A stretch of 17,951 nt of DNA, taken from assembly GCA_937974135.1 (NCBI GenBank), contig CALJIH010000286.1, forward strand, positions 1-17,951, written 5' to 3'. The position numbers were made by a program, and so were the translations under genes. The notes under the pieces are model-generated. The model saw only the letters and a program-made list of their open reading frames with translations. It was not told where the DNA came from and did not search any database. The stretch comes from an uncultured Cocleimonas sp. (GTDB lineage Bacteria > Pseudomonadota > Gammaproteobacteria > Thiotrichales > Thiotrichaceae). Shown one piece after another: positions 1 to 8,091 of this stretch (position 1 is the stretch's first letter; every line of letters starts with the position of its first letter).

Positions 1-1
1 T

Positions 2-1063
2 TTCTCAGTTTTACTATCGGGATGCGCATCGGTTCCAAATATTGTACCGCAAATACCCGGTGCTGGTTCTCCTAATCCTTCTGCGATCGGTCAGGATATC
101 ATTCGTGCAAATAACTTTTTAGCAGCAGGAAGAAAACGCGAAGCTGCTGATGCATACTTCGTTGCAGCATCAAATTATCGCTCACCAGAACGCGAGCGAT
201 TAATTCTACAAGCTGCCGAACTTGCAGCGGTATTTAGAGACCCGGCACTAACTCAACAATATTTATCTCCACTAAATTTTGATCAGCTGAGTCTAGAAAA
301 TAAATCACGTTTTCGTTTAATCCAAGCACAGCTAGCACTAAATGATAGAAACTACCGCGAAACCTTAAGGATTCTACCGCAACGTGTAAATGATTTACCC
401 GAAGATCTTGCAAATAAAATACTTGCTATGAGAATGAGCACAGCGCAAGCAAGTGGAGATAAACTCGCAGTAGTACAAGAGTTAGTATTACAAGAACCTA
501 CACTCAAAGAACAATATTTAGTGTCGTTGAATCATGACCGTATATGGAATCATGCCCAGCAAATCCCCGCATTTCAGTTGGAAGATGCAAAAAACAGAAT
601 TGGCCACCCTATTGTAAAAAATTGGCTAACTTTGGCGCAATTTTCTCGAATTTCAAAAAATGGCCCCGCCAGTAAAAGGCAATCTCTTCGAGGTGATTTA
701 GGACGATGGATTCAAAACAATACAAATCATCCTGGTATGCCGAAAGCATTGGGTTTATTAAATGCTGTACCTACCACAACGGTTACTCCCTATAGTGCTG
801 GAGTTCAAACACCTGTTTTGAAAAAAGTAGTTCCACAACGCCCTGTAGCTAAAAAGCCTACGGCGCAAAAACCTATCGTGGTTCAGTCTTCAGTTAAAAC
901 CATACCTGCGCAAAAACCTGCACCTGTGGTTAAAAGACCTGTCGCGCCTCAGCCTGCGGTAAAAAAACTCGTGACGACAACACCTAAAGCCCCTGAAAAA
1001 CCCGTAAAGAGAGACCCAAAAGTCAGATCACTCTACGAGCAGATCAAAAAGCAGATCCAATAA
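2..1063 (+). CDS. lpoA: LpoA-like outer-membrane lipoprotein, 5'-partial, without the usual C-terminal domain
   Basis: The frame is open from the window edge, so the first residues lie outside; 353 residues are visible. They begin with the end of a lipoprotein signal peptide, a lipobox reading LLSGC with the lipidation Cys at visible residue 8, followed by Ala, which fits outer-membrane sorting. Residues about 30-255 are helical and TPR-like and resemble the N-terminal domain of LpoA, the lipoprotein activator of penicillin-binding protein PBP1A; an example is the stretch around NWLTLAQF with the later NHPG, near visible residues 208-245. LpoA in E. coli continues with a large periplasmic-binding-protein-like domain and exceeds 600 residues. 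Here that part is absent: from about residue 257 the chain is a Pro/Lys/Ala/Val-rich tail ending in DPKVRSLYEQIKKQIQ. yraN follows after 17 bp, the same order as E. coli lpoA-yraN, which supports the identity. Whether this short form still activates a PBP is inference. Confidence 0.78.
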   Translation, partial: FSVLLSGCASVPNIVPQIPGAGSPNPSAIGQDIIRANNFLAAGRKREAADAYFVAASNYRSPERERLILQAAELAAVFRDPALTQQYLSPLNFDQLSLENKSRFRLIQAQLALNDRNYRETLRILPQRVNDLPEDLANKILAMRMSTAQASGDKLAVVQELVLQEPTLKEQYLVSLNHDRIWNHAQQIPAFQLEDAKNRIGHPIVKNWLTLAQFSRISKNGPASKRQSLRGDLGRWIQNNTNHPGMPKALGLLNAVPTTTVTPYSAGVQTPVLKKVVPQRPVAKKPTAQKPIVVQSSVKTIPAQKPAPVVKRPVAPQPAVKKLVTTTPKAPEKPVKRDPKVRSLYEQIKKQIQ

Positions 1064-1080
1064 GAACTTATATTTGGATC

Positions 1081-1518
1081 ATGCCACCACAACAATTATC
1101 TTTATTTGAAAAAATAAAATCCTTTAAGCTAAATAAGCGTAAAGATTCTGCTAAAAAAACAAAGAAAAAAAGTCGGGGGGACAAAGCTGAAAATTTGGCT
1201 TATGAATATTTAAGCAAACAAGGATTAAGCCTTGTGCAAAGAAATTACAACACCAGAGCCGGTGAAGTAGATTTAATTATGCAAGATAAAAATGATCTAG
1301 AAATGCTCATTTTTATCGAAGTAAGATACCGTAAAAATAAAGATTTTGGTGGTGCCGCAGCTAGCGTTACCCCAAAAAAACAACAGCGAATCATCAAAGC
1401 TGCACTAGCATATCAACAACAAAATGCTCCCCAATCGTCTATGCGTTTTGACGTGGTTGCCGTAGAAGGTGATAATATGGATATAAATTGGGTAAAGAGT
1501 GCATTTGATGGGTTTTAG
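1081..1518 (+). CDS. yraN: YraN family (UPF0102) nuclease-like protein
   Basis: The product has 145 residues. The conserved core is clear: GEVDLI at residues 61-66, IFIEVRYR at 77-84, GGAAASVT at 90-97 and RFDVV at 122-126. This is the YraN/UPF0102 pattern, with the acidic residues of a PD-(D/E)XK-type nuclease fold (E62, D64, E80). The biochemical role of the family is poorly defined. The first 33 residues or so are strongly basic (many Lys) and precede the usual family start near RGDKAEN; E. coli YraN has a leader of about 19 residues there. The ATG is the only start codon seen before the conserved core, and its ribosome-binding site is weak. The gene lies 17 bp after the lpoA-like stop codon and is probably co-transcribed with it. 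In E. coli diaA follows yraN; here argA does. Confidence 0.9.
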   Translation: MPPQQLSLFEKIKSFKLNKRKDSAKKTKKKSRGDKAENLAYEYLSKQGLSLVQRNYNTRAGEVDLIMQDKNDLEMLIFIEVRYRKNKDFGGAAASVTPKKQQRIIKAALAYQQQNAPQSSMRFDVVAVEGDNMDINWVKSAFDGF

Positions 1519-1534
1519 TTACTTATAAATCTAT

Positions 1535-1555
1535 AAAAAGACACCCCCCTACTTT
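1535..1555 (+). repeat. Solitary arm of the GACACCC repeat family
   Basis: An A-run followed by GACACCCCCCTACTTT begins 16 bp after the yraN stop codon, with the GACACCC core starting after 21 nt. The 16-base core is identical to the left arm of the palindrome at 2961-3023. The flanking TTACTTATA just after the stop codon is also shared with the segment after argA. No complementary G-rich arm is found nearby, so this copy cannot form the long hairpin by itself. It could be a solitary REP-like unit or the remnant of a pair. Confidence 0.75.
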
Positions 1556-1565
1556 AGCGAGCTTA

Positions 1566-1584
1566 CCGTTTGTTGTTTAAACGG
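1566..1584 (+). other. Small inverted repeat in the yraN-argA gap
   Basis: CCGTTT at 1566-1571 and AAACGG at 1579-1584 can pair as a 6-bp stem with a 7-nt loop. No T-run follows it, so it is not a terminator by itself. It lies 13 bp before a second hairpin and may be part of the argA leader. A 6-bp stem can arise by chance. Confidence 0.35.
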
Positions 1585-1597
1585 ATAACTCGATTAT

Positions 1598-1626
1598 GTC
1601 GCCGTTTTTTGGCGACGTGTTTTAGT
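1598..1626 (+). terminator. Possible weak intrinsic terminator after yraN, or argA leader hairpin
   Basis: GTCGCC at 1598-1603 pairs perfectly with GGCGAC at 1611-1616 around a GTTTTTT loop. It is followed by GTGTTTTAGTTT, a broken T-run. The stem is GC-rich for this AT-rich region. The site is 80 bp after the yraN stop codon and ends about 27 bp before the argA ATG. It could end the lpoA-yraN transcript or shape the argA leader; the interrupted T-run makes strong termination doubtful. Confidence 0.4.
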
Positions 1627-1652
1627 TTGGTAAAGACATAAAAGAATAAAAC

Positions 1653-2942
1653 ATGAACAATTCGCGCATCGACTTCTTTAGAGAAGCCGCTCCCTATATT
1701 GATAAACATCGTGGCAAGATATTTGTCATTGCATTTGCAGGTGAGGTTATCGAGTGTGCAGAATTCTCACAACTCATACAAGATATTGCCATTCTCTCTG
1801 CTTTAGGAACTCAAGTGGTATTAGTGCATGGCGCACGACCGCAAATAGATGCTACTTTAGAAAAATTAGACCACGAAATTCAAGTGGTTGATGATATGCG
1901 CATTTCTGATGATGTCACCTTGCAAGTTGCCAAAGAAGCTATCGGCGCATTAAGAGTCGAAATCGAAAATCAGCTCAGCCATGCCTTAAGTACACCGCCA
2001 GTCATCAATGAAAGTTTAGGGGTATTATCGGGCAACTTTATCACAGCGCAACCATTAGGTATTCACAATGGAACTGACTTCCAACATACCGGTACTGTAA
2101 GAAAAATAAATGCCAAGCTGATTAAGCAACTGACTAATTCAGGTAGTATCGTTTTATTGTCATCCTTAGGTTTTTCACCCTCTGGAGAAGCGTTTAATCT
2201 ACGCTTTGAAGATGTGGCTAGTTTCGCTGCAAAATCATTACAAGCAGATAAGCTCATATTTTTACATACTGATCCTGCAACGACGACTATCGATGTTGAT
2301 TTACAAGAACTGGATGAATTCATCGAAGAACATCAAGCCCAAACTAAATTGCTTAATCACATTAAAACTGCGATGCAAAATGGTGTCGAACGCGTTCATT
2401 TAATCAGTACTGAAACTACAGATGGTTTATTGTTAGAACTGTATACCCGTGACGGAATTGGCACCATGTTTAATGCCAGCCAATACGAGAATATTCGTCC
2501 TGCAAAAATCGATGACGTTAGTGGCATTATAGATTTAATCGAACCCTTGGAAGCTAAAGGTGTTCTTATTAAACGCTCACGCGAACAACTAGAACTCGAA
2601 ATCGAAAATTTTATTGTCATAGAGCGTGATAAAAAAATCATTGCTTGCACAGCTTTGTATACACATCCTGAAAATGCTATTGGAGAACTGGCGTGTCTCG
2701 CTGTTCATGCAGATTATAAGGGAGGCTCAAGAGGTGACAGATTATTACGTCATGTTAGTCAAAAAGGATTAAAACAAAGTCTTAGACAAATTTTGGTGTT
2801 GACGACCCAATCCACAGACTGGTTTATTGAACGTGGATTTGTACTTGGAGTGATTGATGATTTACCAGAGCAGAAAAAGTCTTTATATAACTTTCAGCGT
2901 AACTCAAAGATTCTGTTGAAACCTATAGGTATTAGAACCTAA
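1653..2942 (+). CDS. argA: Amino-acid N-acetyltransferase (N-acetylglutamate synthase)
   Basis: The product has 429 residues; E. coli ArgA has 443. It catalyses acetyl-CoA + L-glutamate to N-acetylglutamate, the first step of arginine synthesis, in the cytoplasm. Residues about 1-270 form an amino-acid-kinase-like domain containing FVIAFAGE (24-31) and HGARPQID (59-66). In this family that domain binds arginine for feedback inhibition. Residues about 280-429 form a GNAT acetyltransferase domain opening with IRPA. Its acetyl-CoA loop is ELACLAVHADYKGGSRGDRL (345-364), followed by LTTQSTDWFIERGF (383-396) and the C-terminal LYNFQRNSKILLKP. The ATG at 1653 gives the family's usual N-terminus, but its ribosome-binding site (AAAGAAT) is weak. 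No clear ARG box is visible upstream. It is transcribed towards nuoN, with a terminator-like palindrome between them. Confidence 0.95.
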   Translation: MNNSRIDFFREAAPYIDKHRGKIFVIAFAGEVIECAEFSQLIQDIAILSALGTQVVLVHGARPQIDATLEKLDHEIQVVDDMRISDDVTLQVAKEAIGALRVEIENQLSHALSTPPVINESLGVLSGNFITAQPLGIHNGTDFQHTGTVRKINAKLIKQLTNSGSIVLLSSLGFSPSGEAFNLRFEDVASFAAKSLQADKLIFLHTDPATTTIDVDLQELDEFIEEHQAQTKLLNHIKTAMQNGVERVHLISTETTDGLLLELYTRDGIGTMFNASQYENIRPAKIDDVSGIIDLIEPLEAKGVLIKRSREQLELEIENFIVIERDKKIIACTALYTHPENAIGELACLAVHADYKGGSRGDRLLRHVSQKGLKQSLRQILVLTTQSTDWFIERGFVLGVIDDLPEQKKSLYNFQRNSKILLKPIGIRT

Positions 2943-2960
2943 TTTACTTATATATAAAAA

Positions 2961-3023
2961 AAAAGACACCCCCCTACTTTTGAGCATTTTTAAAAATGGC
3001 TAAAAGTAGGGGGGGTGTCTTTT
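2961..3023. repeat. REPIN-like palindromic repeat (paired arms)
   Basis: The left arm 2961-2981 (A-run, GACACCCCCCTACTTTT) pairs with the right arm 3002-3023 (AAAAGTAGGGGGGGTGTCTT and two further T). This gives a 21-bp stem with one extra G on the right (six C against seven G). The loop is itself nearly palindromic (AGCATTTTTAAAAATGGCT at 2983-3001), so the whole 63 bp is close to one continuous palindrome. Single arms of the same sequence lie at 1535-1555 and 9554-9594. Read on the G-rich strand the arms begin GTAG or GTGG, which recalls the tetranucleotide at the foot of REP elements; two inverted REPs make a REPIN. No transposase is in the window, so membership of a REP family is inference. 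Confidence 0.8.
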
Positions 3024-3026
3024 AGA
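2961..3026. terminator. Bidirectional terminator between argA and nuoN
   Basis: The long GC-cored hairpin is flanked by A-runs on the left and T-runs on the right. In both directions the transcript therefore ends with a stable stem followed by U residues. It begins 18 bp after the argA stop and 17 bp after the nuoN stop, and is the only candidate to separate these convergent units. Confidence 0.8.
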
Positions 3027-3040
3027 ATGTTTTATCCTAT

Positions 3041-4570
3041 TTACAAGCTTGCTTTAACAGCCATAACGCATAAAGCCATTAATGTACCAGGCAAAATACC
3101 TAATGCTATAACTGCCAGACCATTTGCACTGATCAGCACATTAAAATCAAGCCCAGCTTTAGCAGGTTCTAATAATTTACCTGCACCATCTTTTTCGTCA
3201 GGCTGATCAAAGTACATCAGTTTTATTGCACGTAGGTAATAGTAAGCACCTACTACAGACATCACCACTGCAATTACTGCGAGCCATACTAAATCAGCAG
3301 AAACTACCGCTTGAATTACTGATAGCTTTGCGTAAAAACCGACTGTTGGAGGTACGCCCGCCATTGAGAATAAAAAAAGCAGCATCATAAATGCATACCA
3401 AGGATGTCTCGTACTTAAACCTTTAAGATCATTCAACTGATCTGCCTCATAACCTGTACGACTAAGCAAAATAATGATCGCAAAACCACCTGCTGCGATA
3501 ATGGCATAGGTAATTATGTAGAACATTGAAGCAGCATAACCTAGCTCGCTACCTGCAAGAATACCTAGTAAAACAAAACCCATGTGTGAAATTGTTGAAT
3601 AAGCAAACATACGTTTAATATTGGTTTGCGCAATCGCAACGATATTACCAATAATAAATGATAGCGCCGCCAACATTGATAATATTTGTTGCCAACCTTG
3701 TACCATCTCGCCAAGCCCTTCAACCAGCAAGCGTATGATCATTGCAAAAGCGGCTATTTTGGGTGCCGTACCCAAGAACAATGTCACAGCTGTTGGCGAA
3801 CCGTCATACACATCGGGAATCCACATTTGGAATGGCACAACGCCTAATTTGAATCCTAGCCCAACGATAATGAATGCTAAACCAAGCAGTAGGCCTATGT
3901 TCTGCATCACTTCATGATTACCCATGTAAGCCGCAATATGATCAATATGTAAACTGCCTGATACGCCGTAAATTATTGACATACCGTAAAGCAACATGCC
4001 TGATGCGATTGCTCCTAACACAAAATATTTCATTGCAGCTTCTGAGGCTCTTCCGTTGTCACGACGGAAAGCAACCAAGGCATACATTGCTAGTGATAGC
4101 AGCTCCAAACCCAAATAGATGAGTAGCATGGTTTTCGCAGAAATCATAATCATCATGCCTAACACTGCAAACAAACCTAAAGTGAAGTATTCACCTTTAT
4201 ACATTTCGCGTGAAAATAAATACGGTCTCGAATAGACAAACACACCCGCAGTAATTAATAACACAGCTACTTTTAGTATTTGGGCCATGGGATCTAACAC
4301 AAACATATCACTAAACGTGGTGATGCTTTGCTTACCTGTCACCTGCGCAGCTTCTGCCAAATAAATATCATTAAAGCCTGCGATAACTAGACCTGCTGTA
4401 ATAAGTAAAACTGCTTGTGAAAGCACATAGGTAATGAAGCGTTGAGAATCCTTTAAAAATAGATCAATCAAAAGCACAAGGCCAGTACCTATAAGTAGGA
4501 ATATCTCAGGTATTGCAGGGGCAAAATCTGGCACTGCGAATTGCATTGGTATTAATGTTGAAGTCAGCAT
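3041..4570 (-). CDS. nuoN: NADH-quinone oxidoreductase subunit N
   Basis: The product has 509 residues and is a multi-pass inner-membrane, antiporter-like subunit of complex I. It is one of three homologous proton-channel subunits, next to NuoK and NuoM in the membrane arm. The Glu of the first half-channel is E156 (in IYLGLELLSL) and the key Lys is K241 (in GFKLGVVPFQMW), followed by IPDVYDGSPT, the family's signature. GVPPTVGF appears near the C-terminus. The ATG at 4570 is preceded by GGAAATAAT, a usable ribosome-binding site, 8 bp after the nuoM stop. It is the last gene of the operon and ends before the palindrome at 2961-3023. An internal ATG at codon 9 is possible but would remove residues before the first helix. 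Confidence 0.96.
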   Translation of the reverse strand: MLTSTLIPMQFAVPDFAPAIPEIFLLIGTGLVLLIDLFLKDSQRFITYVLSQAVLLITAGLVIAGFNDIYLAEAAQVTGKQSITTFSDMFVLDPMAQILKVAVLLITAGVFVYSRPYLFSREMYKGEYFTLGLFAVLGMMIMISAKTMLLIYLGLELLSLAMYALVAFRRDNGRASEAAMKYFVLGAIASGMLLYGMSIIYGVSGSLHIDHIAAYMGNHEVMQNIGLLLGLAFIIVGLGFKLGVVPFQMWIPDVYDGSPTAVTLFLGTAPKIAAFAMIIRLLVEGLGEMVQGWQQILSMLAALSFIIGNIVAIAQTNIKRMFAYSTISHMGFVLLGILAGSELGYAASMFYIITYAIIAAGGFAIIILLSRTGYEADQLNDLKGLSTRHPWYAFMMLLFLFSMAGVPPTVGFYAKLSVIQAVVSADLVWLAVIAVVMSVVGAYYYLRAIKLMYFDQPDEKDGAGKLLEPAKAGLDFNVLISANGLAVIALGILPGTLMALCVMAVKASL

Positions 4571-4578
4571 ATTATTTC

Positions 4579-6093
4579 CTACCGTCCTACCAATTTACTG
4601 GTTGTGGCTTGTTCGATGACGTGCACCAAAGAATCGTTCATCACATGAATCAATGGTTGTGGCCAAAGACCAACTAAAATCACAAAAAATGCCAACACAC
4701 CTAGAATGAATGTTTCGCGCTTATTGATATCTGTCAAGGCCGCAACATTGTCATTAGCAACTGCACCAAAAATAACACGTTTCACAAGCCAAAGGGTATA
4801 AGCCGCACCAACAATCAAAGTCGTTGCTGCTAAGAATGCAATCCAAAAGTTCGCTTTGAAGCTAACCAAAATTACCATGAACTCACCGATAAAACCTGAA
4901 GTTCCCGGTAAGCCTGTATTCGCCATTGAGAATAAAACGAAGAACGCTGCAAACCATGGCATTTTATTTGATACACCACCGTATGCGGTTATTTCACGTG
5001 TATGCATACGGTCATATAAAACACCAATACACAAGAACATCGCGCCTGAAATAAAACCGTGCGAAATCATTTGCATCATCCCACCCTGCAAACCCATTAA
5101 AGTGCCTTCGCTACTACCTGTATTTGCTACGATTGGGAACAAGACAAAAATACCCAAAGTAACAAAACCCATATGCGCGATTGATGAATAAGCCACCAGC
5201 TTTTTCATGTCGCTTTGTACAAGTGCAATGAAACCAATATAAACCACTGCCGTTAATGACATGAAAATCACTAACCAAGCGAGTTCACTAGAAGCATCTG
5301 GAACCATGGGTAAAGAGAATCGTAAGAAACCATAGCCGCCAATTTTCAACATGACAGCAGCCAGAATAACTGAACCACCAGTAGGTGCTTGTACGTGAGC
5401 ATCTGGTAACCAAGTATGTACTGGCCACATCGGTACTTTCACACCAAAAGCGATTAAGAATGATAGAAAAATCAAAATTTGAGGCGTCATTCCCAATTTA
5501 ACATCATGCAAATCTGCAATCGCAAAACTATCTGCTTGCGAAAACATATAAAGCAGGCTCACCAACATGAATACTGAACCAAAGAAGGTATATAAGAAGA
5601 ACTTAATCGTAGCGTAAATACGATTATCTCCACCCCAGATACCAATAACGATAAACATTGGTATCAACATGGCTTCAAAGAACACATAAAACAGAATTGC
5701 ATCTTGAGCCGCAAACACGCCATTGATGATGCCTTCCATAATTAGGAAAGCAGCCATGTATTGTGCAGGCTTATTTTTAATCACTTCCCAACCAGCTAAT
5801 ACAATCAATACGGTAATAAACGTATTCAACAATATCAGTGGCATGGAAATACCATCCACGGCTAGATGATAATTAATCTTAAACGATTCGATCCATGGCA
5901 TTAATTCCACAAATTGCATTTGATAGCCAGTTGAATTAAATCCAGTCCATAATGAAAGGCTGATTAAAAATGTAATCGCACTAACAGCCAGCGCTAAAGG
6001 ACGCGGTGCAAATTTATCACCTGCGAAAAGCACAACCAAGCCACCAATAATAGGTAACCAAATTAGGACGCTAAGCAAATAACCATCAAACAT
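4579..6093 (-). CDS. nuoM: NADH-quinone oxidoreductase subunit M
   Basis: The product has 504 residues and is the middle antiporter-like proton-channel subunit of the membrane arm, with about 14 transmembrane helices. Key residues are visible: E140 in FYVFFEAMLIPMF and K219 in GVKVPMWPVHTWLPDAH, followed by QAPTGGSVILAAVMLKIG. I chose the ATG at 6093 (MFDGYLLSVL) because GGAG lies 7 nt before it. The frame can be opened 4 codons earlier only at a TTG that contains part of this ribosome-binding site. With this start the gene overlaps the end of nuoL by 8 bp, which suggests translational coupling and equal amounts of the two subunits. Confidence 0.96.
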   Translation of the reverse strand: MFDGYLLSVLIWLPIIGGLVVLFAGDKFAPRPLALAVSAITFLISLSLWTGFNSTGYQMQFVELMPWIESFKINYHLAVDGISMPLILLNTFITVLIVLAGWEVIKNKPAQYMAAFLIMEGIINGVFAAQDAILFYVFFEAMLIPMFIVIGIWGGDNRIYATIKFFLYTFFGSVFMLVSLLYMFSQADSFAIADLHDVKLGMTPQILIFLSFLIAFGVKVPMWPVHTWLPDAHVQAPTGGSVILAAVMLKIGGYGFLRFSLPMVPDASSELAWLVIFMSLTAVVYIGFIALVQSDMKKLVAYSSIAHMGFVTLGIFVLFPIVANTGSSEGTLMGLQGGMMQMISHGFISGAMFLCIGVLYDRMHTREITAYGGVSNKMPWFAAFFVLFSMANTGLPGTSGFIGEFMVILVSFKANFWIAFLAATTLIVGAAYTLWLVKRVIFGAVANDNVAALTDINKRETFILGVLAFFVILVGLWPQPLIHVMNDSLVHVIEQATTSKLVGR

Positions 6094-8080
6094 ACTTAGC
6101 TCCAAAAATTAACCAACTCATAATTGCGAGCACACCAATAATGATTGAAAACGCATAGTGATATAAATAACCCGATTGCATATGTCGGACAATTGATGAA
6201 ATCCATCCTGTAAACTTCGCCGTTCCATTCACCATCAATCCATCGATTAAGAATTTATCGCCAGCTGACCATAATCCTTTTCCTAATGAAAGTGCACCAT
6301 CTGCAAACACCGCCATATTGAATTCATCAGCAAAATATTTCTTATCTAGCAAAGTATGAATCGGACGAAGCTTGTCGTAGGCCATTCGTGCAATAACCGG
6401 TTTTTTCATATAGATAAAGTAAGCGCTTGCTAGACCGCCCATTGCTAACCAGAATGGAGGCATCATGATGCCATGCAGTACAAACTTAAATACCCCATGA
6501 TAGCTGTCTTTGATAGTTGCCATTGCAGGATGATTCGCATCAACATGAATGACCCCATTAAAGAAATCACCCACAACCATTGGATTCATTAAATAACCGG
6601 TTAAGACCGCAGGAACTGCTAAAGCAATTAATGGCCAAACCACAACTTTAGAAGGTTCGTGAAGATGTGACTTTGTGTGGTCATCCATACGTTCTTCACC
6701 ATGGAACACTAAAAAGAACATACGGAAACTATAAAATGCGGTGACAAACACACCCAGCAACACCATCCAATAGGCATAAGTTGAACCCGTAATATTTGAA
6801 GCATGAACCGCTTCAATAATTAAATCTTTGGAGAAGAAACCTGAAAAGAATGGGAATCCTATAAGTGCCAATGATCCAATTAAAGACGTCCAATAGGTAA
6901 TTGGCATATATTTCTTTAAACCGCCCATTTTACGAATATCTTGCTCGTGATGCATCGCAATAATCACAGAACCTGCAGCTAAGAATAACAACGCCTTAAA
7001 GAACGCATGCGTCATCAAATGAAAGACAGCTGCGCTGTATGCTGATGCGCCAAGCGCTACAGTCATATAACCTAACTGAGACAATGTCGAGTATGCAACT
7101 ACGCGCTTAATATCATTCTGCACAATACCAATCAATCCCATAAAGAATGCAGTTGTCGCACCGATGATCAAAATCATACTTAACGCAGTATCCGACATTT
7201 CAAAAATAGGTGACATACGCGATACCATGAAGATACCCGCGGTAACCATCGTTGCCGCATGAATCAATGCCGAAATTGGTGTCGGACCTTCCATAGAATC
7301 AGGGAGCCAAACGTGTAATGGAACTTGAGCAGATTTACCCATTGCTCCAACAAATAAACCGATCGAAATGACACTCACCAACAACCATTCAGTATCAGGT
7401 AATATCTGCATAGTCACTTCAGCTAACTCAGGCAATTTTGCAAATACTTCTCTGTAATCTAGTGAGCCTGTATAAGACCAGATCGCAGCAATTCCTAATA
7501 AGAAACCAAAGTCACCCACACGGTTAACCAAGAAGGCTTTCATATTGGCGAAGATCGCCGTATCGCGAGTAGACCAGAACCCAATTAGAAGATAAGAAAC
7601 CAAGCCTACTGCTTCCCAACCGAAGAATAACTGCATAAAGTTATTTGACATAACCAGCATCAGCATCGAGAAAGTAAACAATGAGATATAAGAGAAGAAA
7701 CGTTGATAGCTGTTATCTCCACCTCGGCTGTCTTCGGGCCAATTATGTTTATCGTCTTCCATATAACCGATGGTGTATATATGCACCATCAATGATACAA
7801 ATGTAACCACAACCATCATCATCGAGGTGAGTCGATCAATCATGAAACCGACGGCAATTTTAGTATTGCCAATTTGCGCCCATGTATAAACATCACCATA
7901 GAAAGTATTGCCATCAATACCAACGTGCTTTAACACAACGAATGACAATACACACGAGATAGCAACACCAAGAATAGTAATTGTATGCGCGCCTTTACGA
8001 CCAATCACACTACCAAATAAGCCAGCTATTATTGAACCAACAAGTGCAGCTAAAGGAATAGCTAAATAGATTGTTTCCAT
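6086..8080 (-). CDS. nuoL: NADH-quinone oxidoreductase subunit L
   Basis: The product has 664 residues, the usual large size for NuoL, the most distal proton-channel subunit of the membrane arm. Conserved elements in order are FFGWEAVGLVSYLLIGFW with E156, then MGKSAQVPLHVWLPDSMEGP with K249, then TPISALIHAATMVTAGIF. The extra C-terminal part should form the long lateral helix that runs along the membrane arm, followed by a final membrane helix. The ATG at 8080 follows the nuoK stop by 11 bp. The leader there is G-rich (GGGGGAC) and could serve as the ribosome-binding site. Its stop codon lies inside the start of nuoM. Confidence 0.97.
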   Translation of the reverse strand: METIYLAIPLAALVGSIIAGLFGSVIGRKGAHTITILGVAISCVLSFVVLKHVGIDGNTFYGDVYTWAQIGNTKIAVGFMIDRLTSMMMVVVTFVSLMVHIYTIGYMEDDKHNWPEDSRGGDNSYQRFFSYISLFTFSMLMLVMSNNFMQLFFGWEAVGLVSYLLIGFWSTRDTAIFANMKAFLVNRVGDFGFLLGIAAIWSYTGSLDYREVFAKLPELAEVTMQILPDTEWLLVSVISIGLFVGAMGKSAQVPLHVWLPDSMEGPTPISALIHAATMVTAGIFMVSRMSPIFEMSDTALSMILIIGATTAFFMGLIGIVQNDIKRVVAYSTLSQLGYMTVALGASAYSAAVFHLMTHAFFKALLFLAAGSVIIAMHHEQDIRKMGGLKKYMPITYWTSLIGSLALIGFPFFSGFFSKDLIIEAVHASNITGSTYAYWMVLLGVFVTAFYSFRMFFLVFHGEERMDDHTKSHLHEPSKVVVWPLIALAVPAVLTGYLMNPMVVGDFFNGVIHVDANHPAMATIKDSYHGVFKFVLHGIMMPPFWLAMGGLASAYFIYMKKPVIARMAYDKLRPIHTLLDKKYFADEFNMAVFADGALSLGKGLWSAGDKFLIDGLMVNGTAKFTGWISSIVRHMQSGYLYHYAFSIIIGVLAIMSWLIFGAKYV

Positions 8081-8091
8081 TTCTAGTCCCC

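Noticed and set aside
428..1063. A separate 211-residue protein starting at the ATG at 428
   Set aside because: The same frame is open from base 2 and encodes a lipobox and helical region that continue into this segment; the ATG is internal.
1519..1652. ArgR operator (ARG box) or argA promoter in the yraN-argA gap
   Set aside because: No 18-bp ARG-box-like palindrome is visible, and the possible -35/-10 pairs have poor -10 matches or wrong spacing.
2063..2650. Minus-strand and +1-frame ORFs inside argA
   Set aside because: They lie within a fully conserved argA frame and their translations are low-complexity or unrelated to any family.
3015..3206. Short plus-strand ORF at the 3' end of nuoN
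   Set aside because: It is antisense to nuoN, begins inside the palindrome and has no recognisable domain. The same holds for the plus-strand ORFs at 3621, 3874, 4856, 8549, 9844, 10725, 11386, 12084, 13700, 15316 and 17006.
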